The notes beneath the pieces were generated by a model. That model was not told the origin of the DNA. It did no database searches and saw nothing but the letters and a program-made list of their open reading frames with translations. Positions 15,518 through 23,888 of a stretch of DNA of 32,807 nucleotides are shown here, one piece after another. This stretch comes from Rhodocyclaceae bacterium UBA2271. GTDB lineage: Bacteria; Pseudomonadota; Gammaproteobacteria; Burkholderiales; Rhodocyclaceae. The stretch's first letter is position 1, and every line of letters starts with the position of its first letter. The stretch is taken from the NCBI GenBank assembly GCA_002347405.1, contig DDXB01000059.1:1-32807 (forward strand), given 5' to 3'. A program made the translations under genes and the position numbers.

Positions 15518-16360
15518 ATGAAACTCGTCCGTTACGGCAGCAAAGGCCGCGAAAAACCCGGCCTCATCGACGCACAGGGCAAACTGCGTGATCTTTCCAG
15601 TCACTGCGCCACCATCGGCTGGGAAGAGCTCTCCCCCGCCGGACAGAAACGGCTGAGAGCCCTCGACCCGGCCAGGCTGCCGCTGGTCAAGGGCAAGCCC
15701 CGCCTCGGCGTGCCTTTCACCGGCATCAGCAAGATCGTCGGCGTCGGCCTCAATTATCGCGACCATGCCAAGGAAACCGGCGCGGCCATTCCTACCGAGC
15801 CGGTGCTGTTCATGAAGTCCACCACAGCCATCAACGCACCCTTCGGCAATATCAAACTACCGCGCGGTTCGGTAAAGACAGATTGGGAAGCCGAACTGGG
15901 CCTGGTGATCGGCCGCGAAGCACGCTATGTCAGCGAAGAGAAAGCGCTCGGCTATCTCGCCGGCTACGTGACCTTCCACGACGTTTCCGAGCGTTCCTTT
16001 CAAAAGGAGCGCGGCGGCGGCTGGGACAAAGGCAAGGGCTGCGACAGCTTCGCGCCGATCGGCCCCTGGCTCGTTACCCGGGACGAAGTTGCCGACCCGC
16101 AGAACCTGAAGATCTGGGCCGACGTGAACGGCGTGCGCCGCCAGGACAGCTCCACTTCGCAGATGATCTTTACCTGCGCGCATCTGATCAGCTACATCTC
16201 CCAGTTCATGACGCTGCTGCCCGGCGACGTGATCTGCACCGGCACCCCCAGCGGTGTCGGCCTCGGCATGAATCCGCCGCAGTTCCTCAAGCCCGGCGAC
16301 GTTGTGCGTCTCAGCGTCGAAGGCCTGGGTGAACAGAGCCAGAAGGTCATTGCCGCCTGA
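15518..16360 (+). CDS. Fumarylacetoacetate hydrolase family protein
   Basis: A 280-residue cytoplasmic enzyme of the FAH superfamily, which hydrolyses or decarboxylates acyl-pyruvate-like substrates with a divalent metal. Family signatures include VGVGLNYRDHAKETG, FMKSTTAINAP, the metal-site WEAELGLVIG (acidic residues around 123-125), GYVTFHDVSERSFQ, and GDVICTGTPSGVGLG. This subfamily includes 2,4-diketo-3-deoxy-L-fuconate hydrolases and relatives often labelled ureidoglycolate lyase; the substrate cannot be fixed from sequence. An excellent AGGAGA stands seven bases before the ATG. It follows the MCE gene by 20 bases, so it may share its transcript though the functions look unrelated. Confidence 0.9.
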   Translation: MKLVRYGSKGREKPGLIDAQGKLRDLSSHCATIGWEELSPAGQKRLRALDPARLPLVKGKPRLGVPFTGISKIVGVGLNYRDHAKETGAAIPTEPVLFMKSTTAINAPFGNIKLPRGSVKTDWEAELGLVIGREARYVSEEKALGYLAGYVTFHDVSERSFQKERGGGWDKGKGCDSFAPIGPWLVTRDEVADPQNLKIWADVNGVRRQDSSTSQMIFTCAHLISYISQFMTLLPGDVICTGTPSGVGLGMNPPQFLKPGDVVRLSVEGLGEQSQKVIAA

Positions 16361-16391
16361 GTGGCCAAGCAGCTGAACGGCTGATTGCAGC

Positions 16392-16952
16392 ATGGCGCAT
16401 GCAGTTCGTGCCGAACTCGCCGGTCACCCGGCGAATCCGGCACGCCTTGCACAACGCATTGACGTCACCCTCACCGGCACTTCCGCTGGCGGGCTGACGC
16501 TAGGCTATGCGATACGCGGTCCGACCCGTACGCTACGCATCCCCACGCTGCACACCCCGTCATCTGCCGATGCCTTATGGCGGCACACCTGCTGCGAACT
16601 GTTCGTCAGCGCAGCGAACCACACTCCTTACCGCGAGTTCAACTTTTCACCGTCGGGACAATCGGCCGTCTACGATTTTCTCGACTACCGCCAGCGTGCG
16701 ACCGCTGATCCGCGCTGCACGCCACCGGAGATCAGAGTCATCCAAACTGAAGCCTTGCTGCAGCTTGATGTCATGCTGGCGGAGGACGCCCTGCCGCCAG
16801 CCGACGCACTGCGCATCGCCCTGGCGGTCGTGCTTGAAGCGGACGATGGCAGCCTCGGCTTCTGGGCGCTGGCCCATCCGGCAGGCAAGCCGGATTTCCA
16901 TCATCGCGCCGGATTTACCCTGAATCACACCCCCGCAGGATTCCGACCATGA
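16392..16952 (+). CDS. DOMON-like domain protein, partner of the NamZ-like gene
   Basis: A 186-residue protein without signal peptide or membrane segment. The pattern LWRHTCCELFVSAANHTPYREFNFSPSG, then YDFLDYRQR and FWALAHPAGKPDFHHRAGF, matches my memory of the small cytoplasmic DOMON-like family found beside murein-recycling genes; I hold this from family knowledge, not a search. Beta-strand-rich alternation fits a DOMON-type ligand-binding sandwich. Its stop overlaps the ATG of the DUF1343 gene (ATGA), showing tight translational coupling and a likely shared role. Ligand unknown. Confidence 0.72.
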   Translation: MAHAVRAELAGHPANPARLAQRIDVTLTGTSAGGLTLGYAIRGPTRTLRIPTLHTPSSADALWRHTCCELFVSAANHTPYREFNFSPSGQSAVYDFLDYRQRATADPRCTPPEIRVIQTEALLQLDVMLAEDALPPADALRIALAVVLEADDGSLGFWALAHPAGKPDFHHRAGFTLNHTPAGFRP

Positions 16953-18154
16953 AATTCGGCCTCGACCGCCTCATCGCAGATGCTGCCTTGCGCAAACCAC
17001 TGGCCGGTCGGCGCATCGCCCTGCTCGCCCATCCGGCCTCGACCACGCGCGACCTGACGCACAGCCTCGACGCCCTTGCTGCCCTGCCCGAAATCCGTCT
17101 GACCGCTGCCCTCGGCCCGCAACACGGTTTGCGCGGCGACAAGCAGGACAACATGGTCGAGTCGCCGGACTTCGTCGATGCGCAGCACGGTATCCCCGTC
17201 TTCAGTCTGTACGGTGCCGTGCGGCGCCCGACCGATGTCATGCTGGACACGTTCGACGTGCTGCTCGTCGACCTGCAGGATCTCGGCTGCCGCATCTACA
17301 CCTTCATCACCACCCTGCGCTACCTGCTCGAAGCCGCCGCGCGCCACGGCAAAACGGTGTGGATTCTCGACCGGCCGAACCCCGTCGGCCGCCCCGTCGA
17401 AGGTCTGCGGCTCACTCCCGGCTGGGAGAGTTTTGTCGGTGCCGGTCCGCTGCCGATGCGCCACGGGCTGACCATGGGCGAACTGGCGCGCTGGTTCATC
17501 ACCACGCTGAAACTCGATGTCGATTGCGAAATCGTGACGATGGAAGGATGGCAACCAGATGCCGCTCCCGGCTACGGCTGGCCACTCGATGAACGCAGCT
17601 GGATCAACCCCAGTCCCAACGCACCGAATCTTTCGATGGCGCGCTGCTATGCCGGCACTGTAATGCTCGAAGGCACAACGCTGTCCGAGGGGCGTGGCAC
17701 CACCCGGCCGCTGGAGCTGTTCGGCGCCCCGGACATCGATGCGACCGCACTTCTCAGGGAAATGACATCGCTCGCGCCACAATGGCTCACCGGCTGCAAA
17801 CTGCGACCCTGCTGGTTCGAGCCAACCTTCCACAAACACACCGGCCAGCTCTGCCAAGGCATCCAGATCCATGTCGAGGACCCGGTCCATTACAACCACG
17901 CGGCGTTCCGCCCCTGGCGCCTGATGGCACTCGCCTTCAAGGTGCTGCGCCATCTGCAGCCGGACTACCCGCTGTGGCGTGACTTCCCCTATGAGTACGA
18001 GCAGAACCGCCTGGCGATCGACCTCATCAATGGCGGCGAATTTCTCAGGCAGTGGGTGGACGATCCCACGGCAAGCTGCGCCGATCTCGATGCGCTGGCA
18101 TCCGCAGACGAGGCTGTCTGGCGCGATGAGATACAAGCGTCCACGCTCTACTGA
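16949..18154 (+). CDS. DUF1343 / NamZ-like exo-beta-N-acetylmuramidase
   Basis: A 401-residue DUF1343 protein. Characteristic strings are GRRIALLAHPAS, LGPQHGLRGDKQDNMVES, GIPVFSLYGAVRRPT, DVLLVDLQDLGCRIYTFITT, ILDRPNPVGR and EGTTLSEGRGTTRPLELFGAP. The characterised family member NamZ of Bacillus removes terminal MurNAc from peptidoglycan fragments. Here there is no signal peptide, so a cytoplasmic role in muropeptide recycling is more likely than a secreted lysin. It overlaps the DOMON-like gene by four bases. The secreted unknown follows after 29 bases. No murQ, anmK or nagZ gene is in view. Confidence 0.85.
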   Translation: MKFGLDRLIADAALRKPLAGRRIALLAHPASTTRDLTHSLDALAALPEIRLTAALGPQHGLRGDKQDNMVESPDFVDAQHGIPVFSLYGAVRRPTDVMLDTFDVLLVDLQDLGCRIYTFITTLRYLLEAAARHGKTVWILDRPNPVGRPVEGLRLTPGWESFVGAGPLPMRHGLTMGELARWFITTLKLDVDCEIVTMEGWQPDAAPGYGWPLDERSWINPSPNAPNLSMARCYAGTVMLEGTTLSEGRGTTRPLELFGAPDIDATALLREMTSLAPQWLTGCKLRPCWFEPTFHKHTGQLCQGIQIHVEDPVHYNHAAFRPWRLMALAFKVLRHLQPDYPLWRDFPYEYEQNRLAIDLINGGEFLRQWVDDPTASCADLDALASADEAVWRDEIQASTLY

Positions 18155-18183
18155 ATCCTCCAACTATCCCCTGAGAGACCGAC

Positions 18184-18987
18184 ATGTTGCGCCTGCTGCT
18201 GTTGCTGCCGTTGCTGTTGCTTGCCAACCCGAGCCTCGCCGAATGCGCACCGCATAAGATTACTGGGCCAGCGCAGGTCAGGCTGCAAGGCGATGCCGTA
18301 ATGATCGTGACACATTCGACCTCGACGCACGATGCGCGGTTCTCGACCAAACGTGGTCTTGACGAAGCAGTGCGCTTTGCCAAGGACAACCGGATTCCGG
18401 TCATCTACCTCCAGGACGACACTCCGGAAGCGTTTTACTTCATGGAAGACTGCGCACCTGACTACTGGGTGTTCTCGCAGGGCGGCGAAATCAGCTTCGA
18501 CGTCACCCCGAGCCACCTCTACATTGTCGGCGGGCATCTTGAGCTGTGCATGTCGGCGACGCTGCACGATGTGCTGTACCAATGGGCACGCAGGGCGCCA
18601 CGCAACCTGACGGTCACCTACTTCATGGATGCCATCTACTCGAACGGCAAGCTCGTCGAACCAGACATGCCGTTCTACCATGACTTTCAACGCTTTATGG
18701 GCGTCGTCACCTATGGCCGGCCCGGTGGAGAACACTGGCCGAAGCTCAGCCTGCTCGAAACCATGGGTATCATCGTCCGCGAAGATCACGAGATGGAATT
18801 CCTGAAGCAGGCCCTGCCGCGCTGGGACACCACCTTCCCGGCAAGCTACCGTGTCGAGTTGCAACTGAACGATTCGGTCAAGAAGGTTCTGCGTCCGGCT
18901 GCCGGTTGGCATCCGCCGACGTTGCTATTCCACTTCGTCGACTCCGCGCTCAATTTCACAACACCGCCACCAGCGAACGGTAATTGA
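18184..18987 (+). CDS. Secreted protein of unknown function
   Basis: A 267-residue protein with a leucine-run signal peptide (MLRLLLLLPLLLLANPSLAE, cleavage after about residue 19). The mature part has four cysteines that could pair (ECAPHK, EDCAPDYW, HLELCMSA) and conserved-looking stretches MIVTHSTSTHDARFSTKRG, VIYLQDDTPEAFYFMEDCAP and TVTYFMDAIYSNGKL. The alternation suggests an alpha/beta domain. I do not recognise the family. It is 29 bases downstream of the NamZ-like gene on the same strand and could be co-transcribed, which would place it with cell-envelope functions, but this is weak inference. Confidence 0.75.
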   Translation: MLRLLLLLPLLLLANPSLAECAPHKITGPAQVRLQGDAVMIVTHSTSTHDARFSTKRGLDEAVRFAKDNRIPVIYLQDDTPEAFYFMEDCAPDYWVFSQGGEISFDVTPSHLYIVGGHLELCMSATLHDVLYQWARRAPRNLTVTYFMDAIYSNGKLVEPDMPFYHDFQRFMGVVTYGRPGGEHWPKLSLLETMGIIVREDHEMEFLKQALPRWDTTFPASYRVELQLNDSVKKVLRPAAGWHPPTLLFHFVDSALNFTTPPPANGN

Positions 18988-19085
18988 CATTCCGCCAGTG
19001 ATACACCTTTGCCGGATGCAGTCCAGTGTGTCATTCCGTACCTGTCTGTACTACCATTGCGCTCAAACCGTTGAAGATGGCGCCA

Positions 19086-19107
19086 ACCTGACCTGACCTG
19101 ACCTGAC
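19086..19107 (+). repeat. Pentanucleotide tandem repeat (ACCTG)4
   Basis: Four perfect ACCTG units plus AC lie 18-39 bases before the ankyrin-protein start codon, in an otherwise unique 137-base gap. Short tandem repeats near start codons can change length by slippage and alter expression, but four units is low for that. Confidence 0.8.
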
Positions 19108-19124
19108 ATGCAACAGGCATCGCG

Positions 19125-19907
19125 ATGAAGCATCCTCTTTTTGAAAGCCTTGGAGATAGCTACCCCTCACACTTGGAGAAACAATATGACCGGGTGCTGA
19201 CCAGAATTGAAAAGCTCTGGGGCAAGCCGGAAGTCAGCGATTATTTCAGCGAACTGCTGATGGACACGCGCGGCGGGCGCAAAGGATTTCCGAACGAAGT
19301 CATGAAGGAAATCATGATGCTGAGGGAACTCAGCGACCAGGAAACTCTCCGCAAAGCCGAGAAAAACGAGGATGCCATTCTCGAACTCGAACGACGTGGG
19401 GTTGGCCTGAAAAAAGAAACATTCTTTCTTGCCTTGCGTAATGGTGACCGGGAGCTGGTCGACCTGTTTGTGCGCTCGAACTTCAACATTCACCGGGCCG
19501 ACGAGAGTGGCAATGAACCCCTCATGTCTGCCCTGAAACTAGGGCATACCGTAGTTGCCAAGATTCTTCTGGATGCCGGCGCAGACGTCAATGCCCGGGA
19601 CAGGCTGGGACTGACCCCGCTGCTGGTCGCCTGCGGTAATACGACGCGCGGCTACAAGACCATCGCGGAAGCATTGATCAAGAAAGGCGCCCAGATCAAT
19701 GTGCGGGACAGCCTGGGTTTTACGCCCCTGCTGCTCTCACTTTCCGGAGGAATCCTGGACATTGCCCGGCTGCTGATCGAACGGGGCGCCGATGTTTCAG
19801 TTTGTACGAAAAAGGGGGAAACCGCCCTGACCCTGGCGAAAAGCGCGCCGGACCCTGAAAGTGCCGAAATCGTCGAACTGCTGTTGCGCAAGGGCGCAAA
19901 GCACTAA
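19125..19907 (+). CDS. Ankyrin-repeat protein
   Basis: A 260-residue cytoplasmic protein. Residues 1-95 are charged and helical, without a recognised domain. Residues about 96-260 hold roughly five ankyrin repeats; the clearest are SGNEPLMSALKLGHTVVAKI LLDAGADVNARD, LGLTPLLVACGN with ALIKKGAQINVRD, LGFTPLLLSLSGGILDIARL LIERGADVSVCT and the C-terminal KGETALTLAKSAPDPESAEI VELLLRKGAKH. Ankyrin stacks mediate protein binding; no partner can be named. No signal peptide is present. It stands alone, 137 bases after the previous gene and with a terminator behind it. The CGCCGACTTT motif lies just beyond its stop codon. Confidence 0.88.
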   Translation: MKHPLFESLGDSYPSHLEKQYDRVLTRIEKLWGKPEVSDYFSELLMDTRGGRKGFPNEVMKEIMMLRELSDQETLRKAEKNEDAILELERRGVGLKKETFFLALRNGDRELVDLFVRSNFNIHRADESGNEPLMSALKLGHTVVAKILLDAGADVNARDRLGLTPLLVACGNTTRGYKTIAEALIKKGAQINVRDSLGFTPLLLSLSGGILDIARLLIERGADVSVCTKKGETALTLAKSAPDPESAEIVELLLRKGAKH

Positions 19908-19943
19908 TACAGATCAGCCCGCCGGCGCCGACTTTCGCCGCAA

Positions 19944-19977
19944 ACAAAAACGCCACGGTTGGCCGTGGCGTTTTGTC
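19944..19977. terminator. Bidirectional terminator between ankyrin gene and pntB
   Basis: A 12-bp stem (19947-19958 with 19963-19974) around TTGG has an A-run before it and a T-run after it, so it can end both the plus-strand ankyrin transcript and the minus-strand pntAB transcript. Confidence 0.9.
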
Positions 19978-19995
19978 TTGCAAACATCCGTAGCG

Positions 19996-21405
19996 TCAGT
20001 CCTTCAGCGCCACCAGCACCTCGTCGAGCATCTTCTTGGCATCACCGAACAGCATGCGGTTGTTGTCCTTGTAGAAGAGCGGGTTGTCGACGCCGGCGTA
20101 GCCGGACGCCATGCTGCGCTTCATGACGATCGAGGTCTTCGACTTCCATACCTGCAGCACCGGCATGCCGGCGATCGGGCTGTTCGGATCGTCTTCGGCA
20201 CCGGGGTTGACGATGTCATTGGCACCGATCACCATTGAGACGTCGGTGGTCGGGAAGTCGTCGTTGAGTTCGTCCATTTCCATCACGATGTCGTAGGGCA
20301 CCTTGGCTTCGGCCAGCAGCACGTTCATGTGGCCGGGCATGCGGCCCGCCACCGGATGGATGCCGAAACGGACTTCGACACCCTTCTCGCGCAGCAGTTT
20401 GGTGATTTCAAAGACCGTGTGCTGAGCCTGTGCAACCGCCATGCCGTAGCCGGGAACGATGATCACGTGCTTGGCATCGCGTAGCAGTTCTGCTGTTTCC
20501 AGTGCGCTGATGGGAGTCACCTCGCCCGCCGGCTGGCCATCGGCCGCAGCCACCACCGTCCCGCCTCCCGTGCCGAAACCGCCGGCAATGACGCTGAGGA
20601 AGTGGCGATTCATCGCCCGGCACATGATGTAGGAGAGAATCGCACCGCTTGATCCGACCAGGGCGCCGGTAACGATCAGCAGGTCATTGGACAGCATGAA
20701 GCCTGTCGCCGCGGCCGCCCAACCCGAGTAGCTGTTGAGCATCGACACCACCACCGGCATGTCGGCGCCACCAATAGCCATCACCATGTGGATGCCGAAG
20801 AGCAGCGCGATAATGGTCATGATCACCAGCGGCACCATGCCGTCGCTGATGGTCGGCGCGTTGATGAACTCACGCCCGAACCAGATCACGATCAAGAGGC
20901 CAGCCAGATTGATCCAGTGGCGCGCCGGCAGCAACAGCGGCTTGCCGCTGATCTTGCCCGAGAGCTTGCCGAAGGCGATCACCGAACCGGAGAAGGTGAC
21001 GGCGCCGATCAGGATGCCGATGTAGATTTCAATCTCGTGGATGGTCTTCTCCACGCCGGTATAAACAATCGAGGTATCGATGTAGCTGGCGAAGCCGACC
21101 AGGCAGGCAGCAAGACCGACCAGGCTGTGCATCAGCGCGACCAGTTCGGGCATCTGCGTCATTTTCACGACGCGCGCGGCATACAGGCCGACGCTGCCGC
21201 CAATCACCATGGCAGCAACGATCCAGGGAATGCCGGCCAGCGTGACGCGCGGGCCGAAAACAGTGGCCAGCACGGCGATGGTCATGCCGATGATGCCGTA
21301 GAGGTTGCCACGTCGGGAGGTTTCCGGGTGGGACAGGCCACCCAGGCTGAGGATGAAAAGAATGATGGCGCCAATGTAGGCGACAGTAACTAGACTTTCG
21401 GACAT
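19996..21405 (-). CDS. pntB: NAD(P) transhydrogenase subunit beta
   Basis: A 469-residue inner-membrane protein. PntB carries proton-conducting helices and the NADP(H)-binding domain III of transhydrogenase, which uses proton-motive force to make NADPH from NADH. The first 270 residues are mostly membrane helices (TVAYIGAIILFILSLGGLSH onwards; MGVHMVMAIGGADMPVVVSM region). Domain III shows VIIVPGYGMAVAQAQH, RFGIHPVAGRMPGHMNVLLAEA and GANDIVNPGAEDDPNSPIAG. Length equals the family's 460-480. It starts 11 bases after pntA with AAGGAAAA upstream. Confidence 0.97.
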   Translation of the reverse strand: MSESLVTVAYIGAIILFILSLGGLSHPETSRRGNLYGIIGMTIAVLATVFGPRVTLAGIPWIVAAMVIGGSVGLYAARVVKMTQMPELVALMHSLVGLAACLVGFASYIDTSIVYTGVEKTIHEIEIYIGILIGAVTFSGSVIAFGKLSGKISGKPLLLPARHWINLAGLLIVIWFGREFINAPTISDGMVPLVIMTIIALLFGIHMVMAIGGADMPVVVSMLNSYSGWAAAATGFMLSNDLLIVTGALVGSSGAILSYIMCRAMNRHFLSVIAGGFGTGGGTVVAAADGQPAGEVTPISALETAELLRDAKHVIIVPGYGMAVAQAQHTVFEITKLLREKGVEVRFGIHPVAGRMPGHMNVLLAEAKVPYDIVMEMDELNDDFPTTDVSMVIGANDIVNPGAEDDPNSPIAGMPVLQVWKSKTSIVMKRSMASGYAGVDNPLFYKDNNRMLFGDAKKMLDEVLVALKD

Positions 21406-21416
21406 AACCGTTTTCC

Positions 21417-23012
21417 TTATTTCTGGAACATCGCCAACATGCGGCGGGTAACGGCGAAACCGCCGAACATGTTGACTGCCGTCAGCGCCAGGCCAATGAA
21501 AGCAATCCAGCGGATCCAGTCATCCGGACGCCCGGTGCCAAGATCAGCCAGCGGCGGCGCGATCTGCACCAGCGCGCCGATGGCGATGATGCTGGAGATC
21601 GCATTGGTCACGCTCATCAGTGGCGTATGCAGTGCCGGGGTGACGTTCCACACCACCATGTAACCGACGAAGCAGGCCAGCACGAACACTGTGAAGTGGG
21701 CGAGGAAGGATGCCGGGGCATGGGCGCCAACAAACCAGAACAGCGCGGCGGCCACGCCGAACACGATGGCCAGGCTGGTGCCGGCCATCGGCGCACTACT
21801 GGCGCCATGGCCGTGGCCCTTGCCCTTGGCCGCCGGCGGTGCTGCCGGTTTGGCGGCTGCAGGCGGCGCCGCAGAAACTTTCGGTGGCGGTGGCGGCCAG
21901 GTGATCTTGCCTTCCTTGATGACGGTCAGGCCACGGATGGCTTCGTCATCCATATTGACGTCGATGATGCCATCCTTGGTCTTGCACAGCTCTTCGGTCA
22001 GGCGGAACAGGTTGGTGGCGTACAGCGTCGACGACTGCTTCGCCAGACGGCTGACCAGATCGGTGTAGCCGATGATGGTGACGCCGTGCCTGACGACGAC
22101 CAGACCCGGTTCGGTGAGTTCGCAGTTGCCGCCCTGCTCGGCCGCCATGTCGACGATGACGCTACCCGGCTTCATGCTTTCCACCATCGCGGCGGTAATC
22201 AGCTTGGGCGCGGGTTTGCCGGGGATCAGTGCGGTGGTGATGATGATGTCCACCTCGCGGGCCTGCTTGGCGTACATCTCGCGCTGGGCCTGCTGGAAAC
22301 CCTCGGACATCACTTTGGCGTAACCGCCGCCGCCGGAGCCTTCTTCCTCGTAATCGACCTTGACGAACTCGCCGCCCAGCGACACGACCTGATCGGCCAC
22401 TTCGGCACGGGTGTCATTGGCGCGGACAATGGCGCCGAGACTCGCGGCGGCACCAATCGCAGCCAAGCCAGCCACGCCGGCACCGGCGATGAAGACCTTG
22501 GCCGGCTGCACCTTGCCTGCAGCCGTGATCTGACCGTTGAAGAAGCGGCCGAAGGCGTTGGCGGCCTCGATCACGGCACGGTAGCCGGCGACGCCAGCCT
22601 GAGAGGTCAGCGCGTCCATCTTCTGGGCGCGGCTGAGCATGCGCGGCAGCGCGTCGATGGCCAGCACGGTAATCTTGCGGGCGGCCAACTGCTCCAGCAG
22701 TTCAGGATTCTGCGCCGGCCAGATGAAGCTGACCAGGGTGCTGCCTTCCTTCAACAGGCCGACTTCGGCGGCGCTGGGGCCGCGCACCTTGAAGACGATG
22801 TCCGACTGGGCGCATAGCGCCGCGGTATCGGCAATGATCTGCGCACCGGCTGCGCGGTAGCTTTCGTCGCTGCAGTTGGCGGCGTCGCCGGCGCCACTTT
22901 CGACGTTGACGGCAAAGCCCAGCTTGATCAGCTTCTCGACGACCTCTGGAACGGTCGCGACGCGTTTCTCACCTGCAAATGATTCCTTTGGTACTCCAAT
23001 AGTCAAAGACAT
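21417..23012 (-). CDS. pntA: NAD(P) transhydrogenase subunit alpha
   Basis: A 531-residue protein with the NAD(H)-binding domain I (MSLTIGVPKESFAGEKRVAT, then AGAGVAGLAAIGAAASLGA as nucleotide fold and ITTALIPGKPAPKLI). A flexible Pro/Ala linker at about 375-415 follows, with GKGHGHGASS, and then four membrane helices ending in FGGFAVTRRMLAMFQK. Domain I and the membrane part are in one chain, as in E. coli, not split into PntAA and PntAB. The ATG at 23012 has AGGAAGGG upstream and the family N-terminus; a start seven codons earlier was rejected. It follows the phosphatase gene by 27 bases. Confidence 0.97.
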   Translation of the reverse strand: MSLTIGVPKESFAGEKRVATVPEVVEKLIKLGFAVNVESGAGDAANCSDESYRAAGAQIIADTAALCAQSDIVFKVRGPSAAEVGLLKEGSTLVSFIWPAQNPELLEQLAARKITVLAIDALPRMLSRAQKMDALTSQAGVAGYRAVIEAANAFGRFFNGQITAAGKVQPAKVFIAGAGVAGLAAIGAAASLGAIVRANDTRAEVADQVVSLGGEFVKVDYEEEGSGGGGYAKVMSEGFQQAQREMYAKQAREVDIIITTALIPGKPAPKLITAAMVESMKPGSVIVDMAAEQGGNCELTEPGLVVVRHGVTIIGYTDLVSRLAKQSSTLYATNLFRLTEELCKTKDGIIDVNMDDEAIRGLTVIKEGKITWPPPPPKVSAAPPAAAKPAAPPAAKGKGHGHGASSAPMAGTSLAIVFGVAAALFWFVGAHAPASFLAHFTVFVLACFVGYMVVWNVTPALHTPLMSVTNAISSIIAIGALVQIAPPLADLGTGRPDDWIRWIAFIGLALTAVNMFGGFAVTRRMLAMFQK

Positions 23013-23039
23013 GTTTTCCCTTCCTGATTGCACTCACAC

Positions 23040-23831
23040 TCACCTTGCCGCATTTTTTTTCCATAGCGGCATATTTTTTTCTGGTTCAGCTTCTTTCAGG
23101 CGCACGATGGCCAGCGTGCAGTTATCGCCACGGCCTTGCGCACGGTCTCGGGCGGAATTGATGAGAATCTCGGCGGCCTCGCGCACCGGATAATCATTCA
23201 ACACCCGTCCCAGTTCGTCGTCGGTAAAGTAAGCCCACAAGCCGTCGGAGCAGAGCAGGAAACAATCACCGCCGACCAGCGGCACGGCCTTGCCAAAATC
23301 GATCTGCGGCGCCAGGTTGTCGCCAAGGCAGGAGATCAGCAGGTTCTTCTGGGGATGGGTTTCGGCCTGCTCCGGAGTGAGGTAACCCATTTTCACCAGG
23401 TTCATCACATGCGAATGGTCACAGGTTTGTGCTACCTTGATGCCATCGCGAAAATGGTAGATGCGCGAATCGCCGCAATGCGCCCAGTCGGCACGACCCG
23501 GTTGCAGGATCAACAGGCAGACAGTACTGTGCGGGTCCTGCTCGGTGGTAAAGCGCGACAGGTTGATGGCGTCGTGGGCATCGTTGATGCCTTCGGCGAG
23601 CATTTCATTGACATTGACGCCACCCGGCGGGTTGGCCAGAAAGGTGTTGCGGGCCGAGTGGATGACCTGCTCGGCCGCCATCGAACCACCCGTATGACCG
23701 CCCATGCCGTCGGCCACCACGGCCAGCAAGGCGCCCTTCTGGACGGGATGCGTGAACAGGCCGACGCGATCCTGCTGCTCCTCGCGGTCGCCGATATGCT
23801 GTGCGGTGCAGGTCTCTATGGTGAACGGCAT
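23040..23831 (-). CDS. PP2C-family serine/threonine phosphatase
   Basis: A 263-residue metal-dependent phosphatase that removes phosphate from Ser/Thr. The PP2C motifs are complete: GDREEQQDRVG near the start, VVADGMGGHTGG with the metal aspartate at 41, HCGDSRIYHFRDG, LLCSDGLWAYFTDDEL and GRGDNCTLAIV. There is no membrane segment or extra domain, as in stand-alone PppA/PrpC-type enzymes. No Ser/Thr kinase gene is adjacent. TATAAT lies only six bases before the ATG with no ribosome-binding site between, so the message may be leaderless. pntA follows on the same strand. Confidence 0.93.
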   Translation of the reverse strand: MPFTIETCTAQHIGDREEQQDRVGLFTHPVQKGALLAVVADGMGGHTGGSMAAEQVIHSARNTFLANPPGGVNVNEMLAEGINDAHDAINLSRFTTEQDPHSTVCLLILQPGRADWAHCGDSRIYHFRDGIKVAQTCDHSHVMNLVKMGYLTPEQAETHPQKNLLISCLGDNLAPQIDFGKAVPLVGGDCFLLCSDGLWAYFTDDELGRVLNDYPVREAAEILINSARDRAQGRGDNCTLAIVRLKEAEPEKNMPLWKKNAAR

Positions 23832-23837
23832 GGCGGG

Positions 23838-23853
23838 ATTATACGGTTAGAAT
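23838..23853. promoter_or_regulatory. Overlapping divergent -10 boxes for the phosphatase and MaoC genes
   Basis: A perfect TATAAT on the minus strand (23838-23843) faces a TAGAAT on the plus strand (23848-23853) in the 57-base divergent gap. Neither has a good -35 box at 16-18 bases. The minus box would start transcription at or next to the phosphatase ATG; the plus box would give a leader of about 30 bases that includes AGGAG. Confidence 0.45.
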
Positions 23854-23888
23854 CCAAACGCTTAACTTTTCTCATAGAGGAGTGTTTC

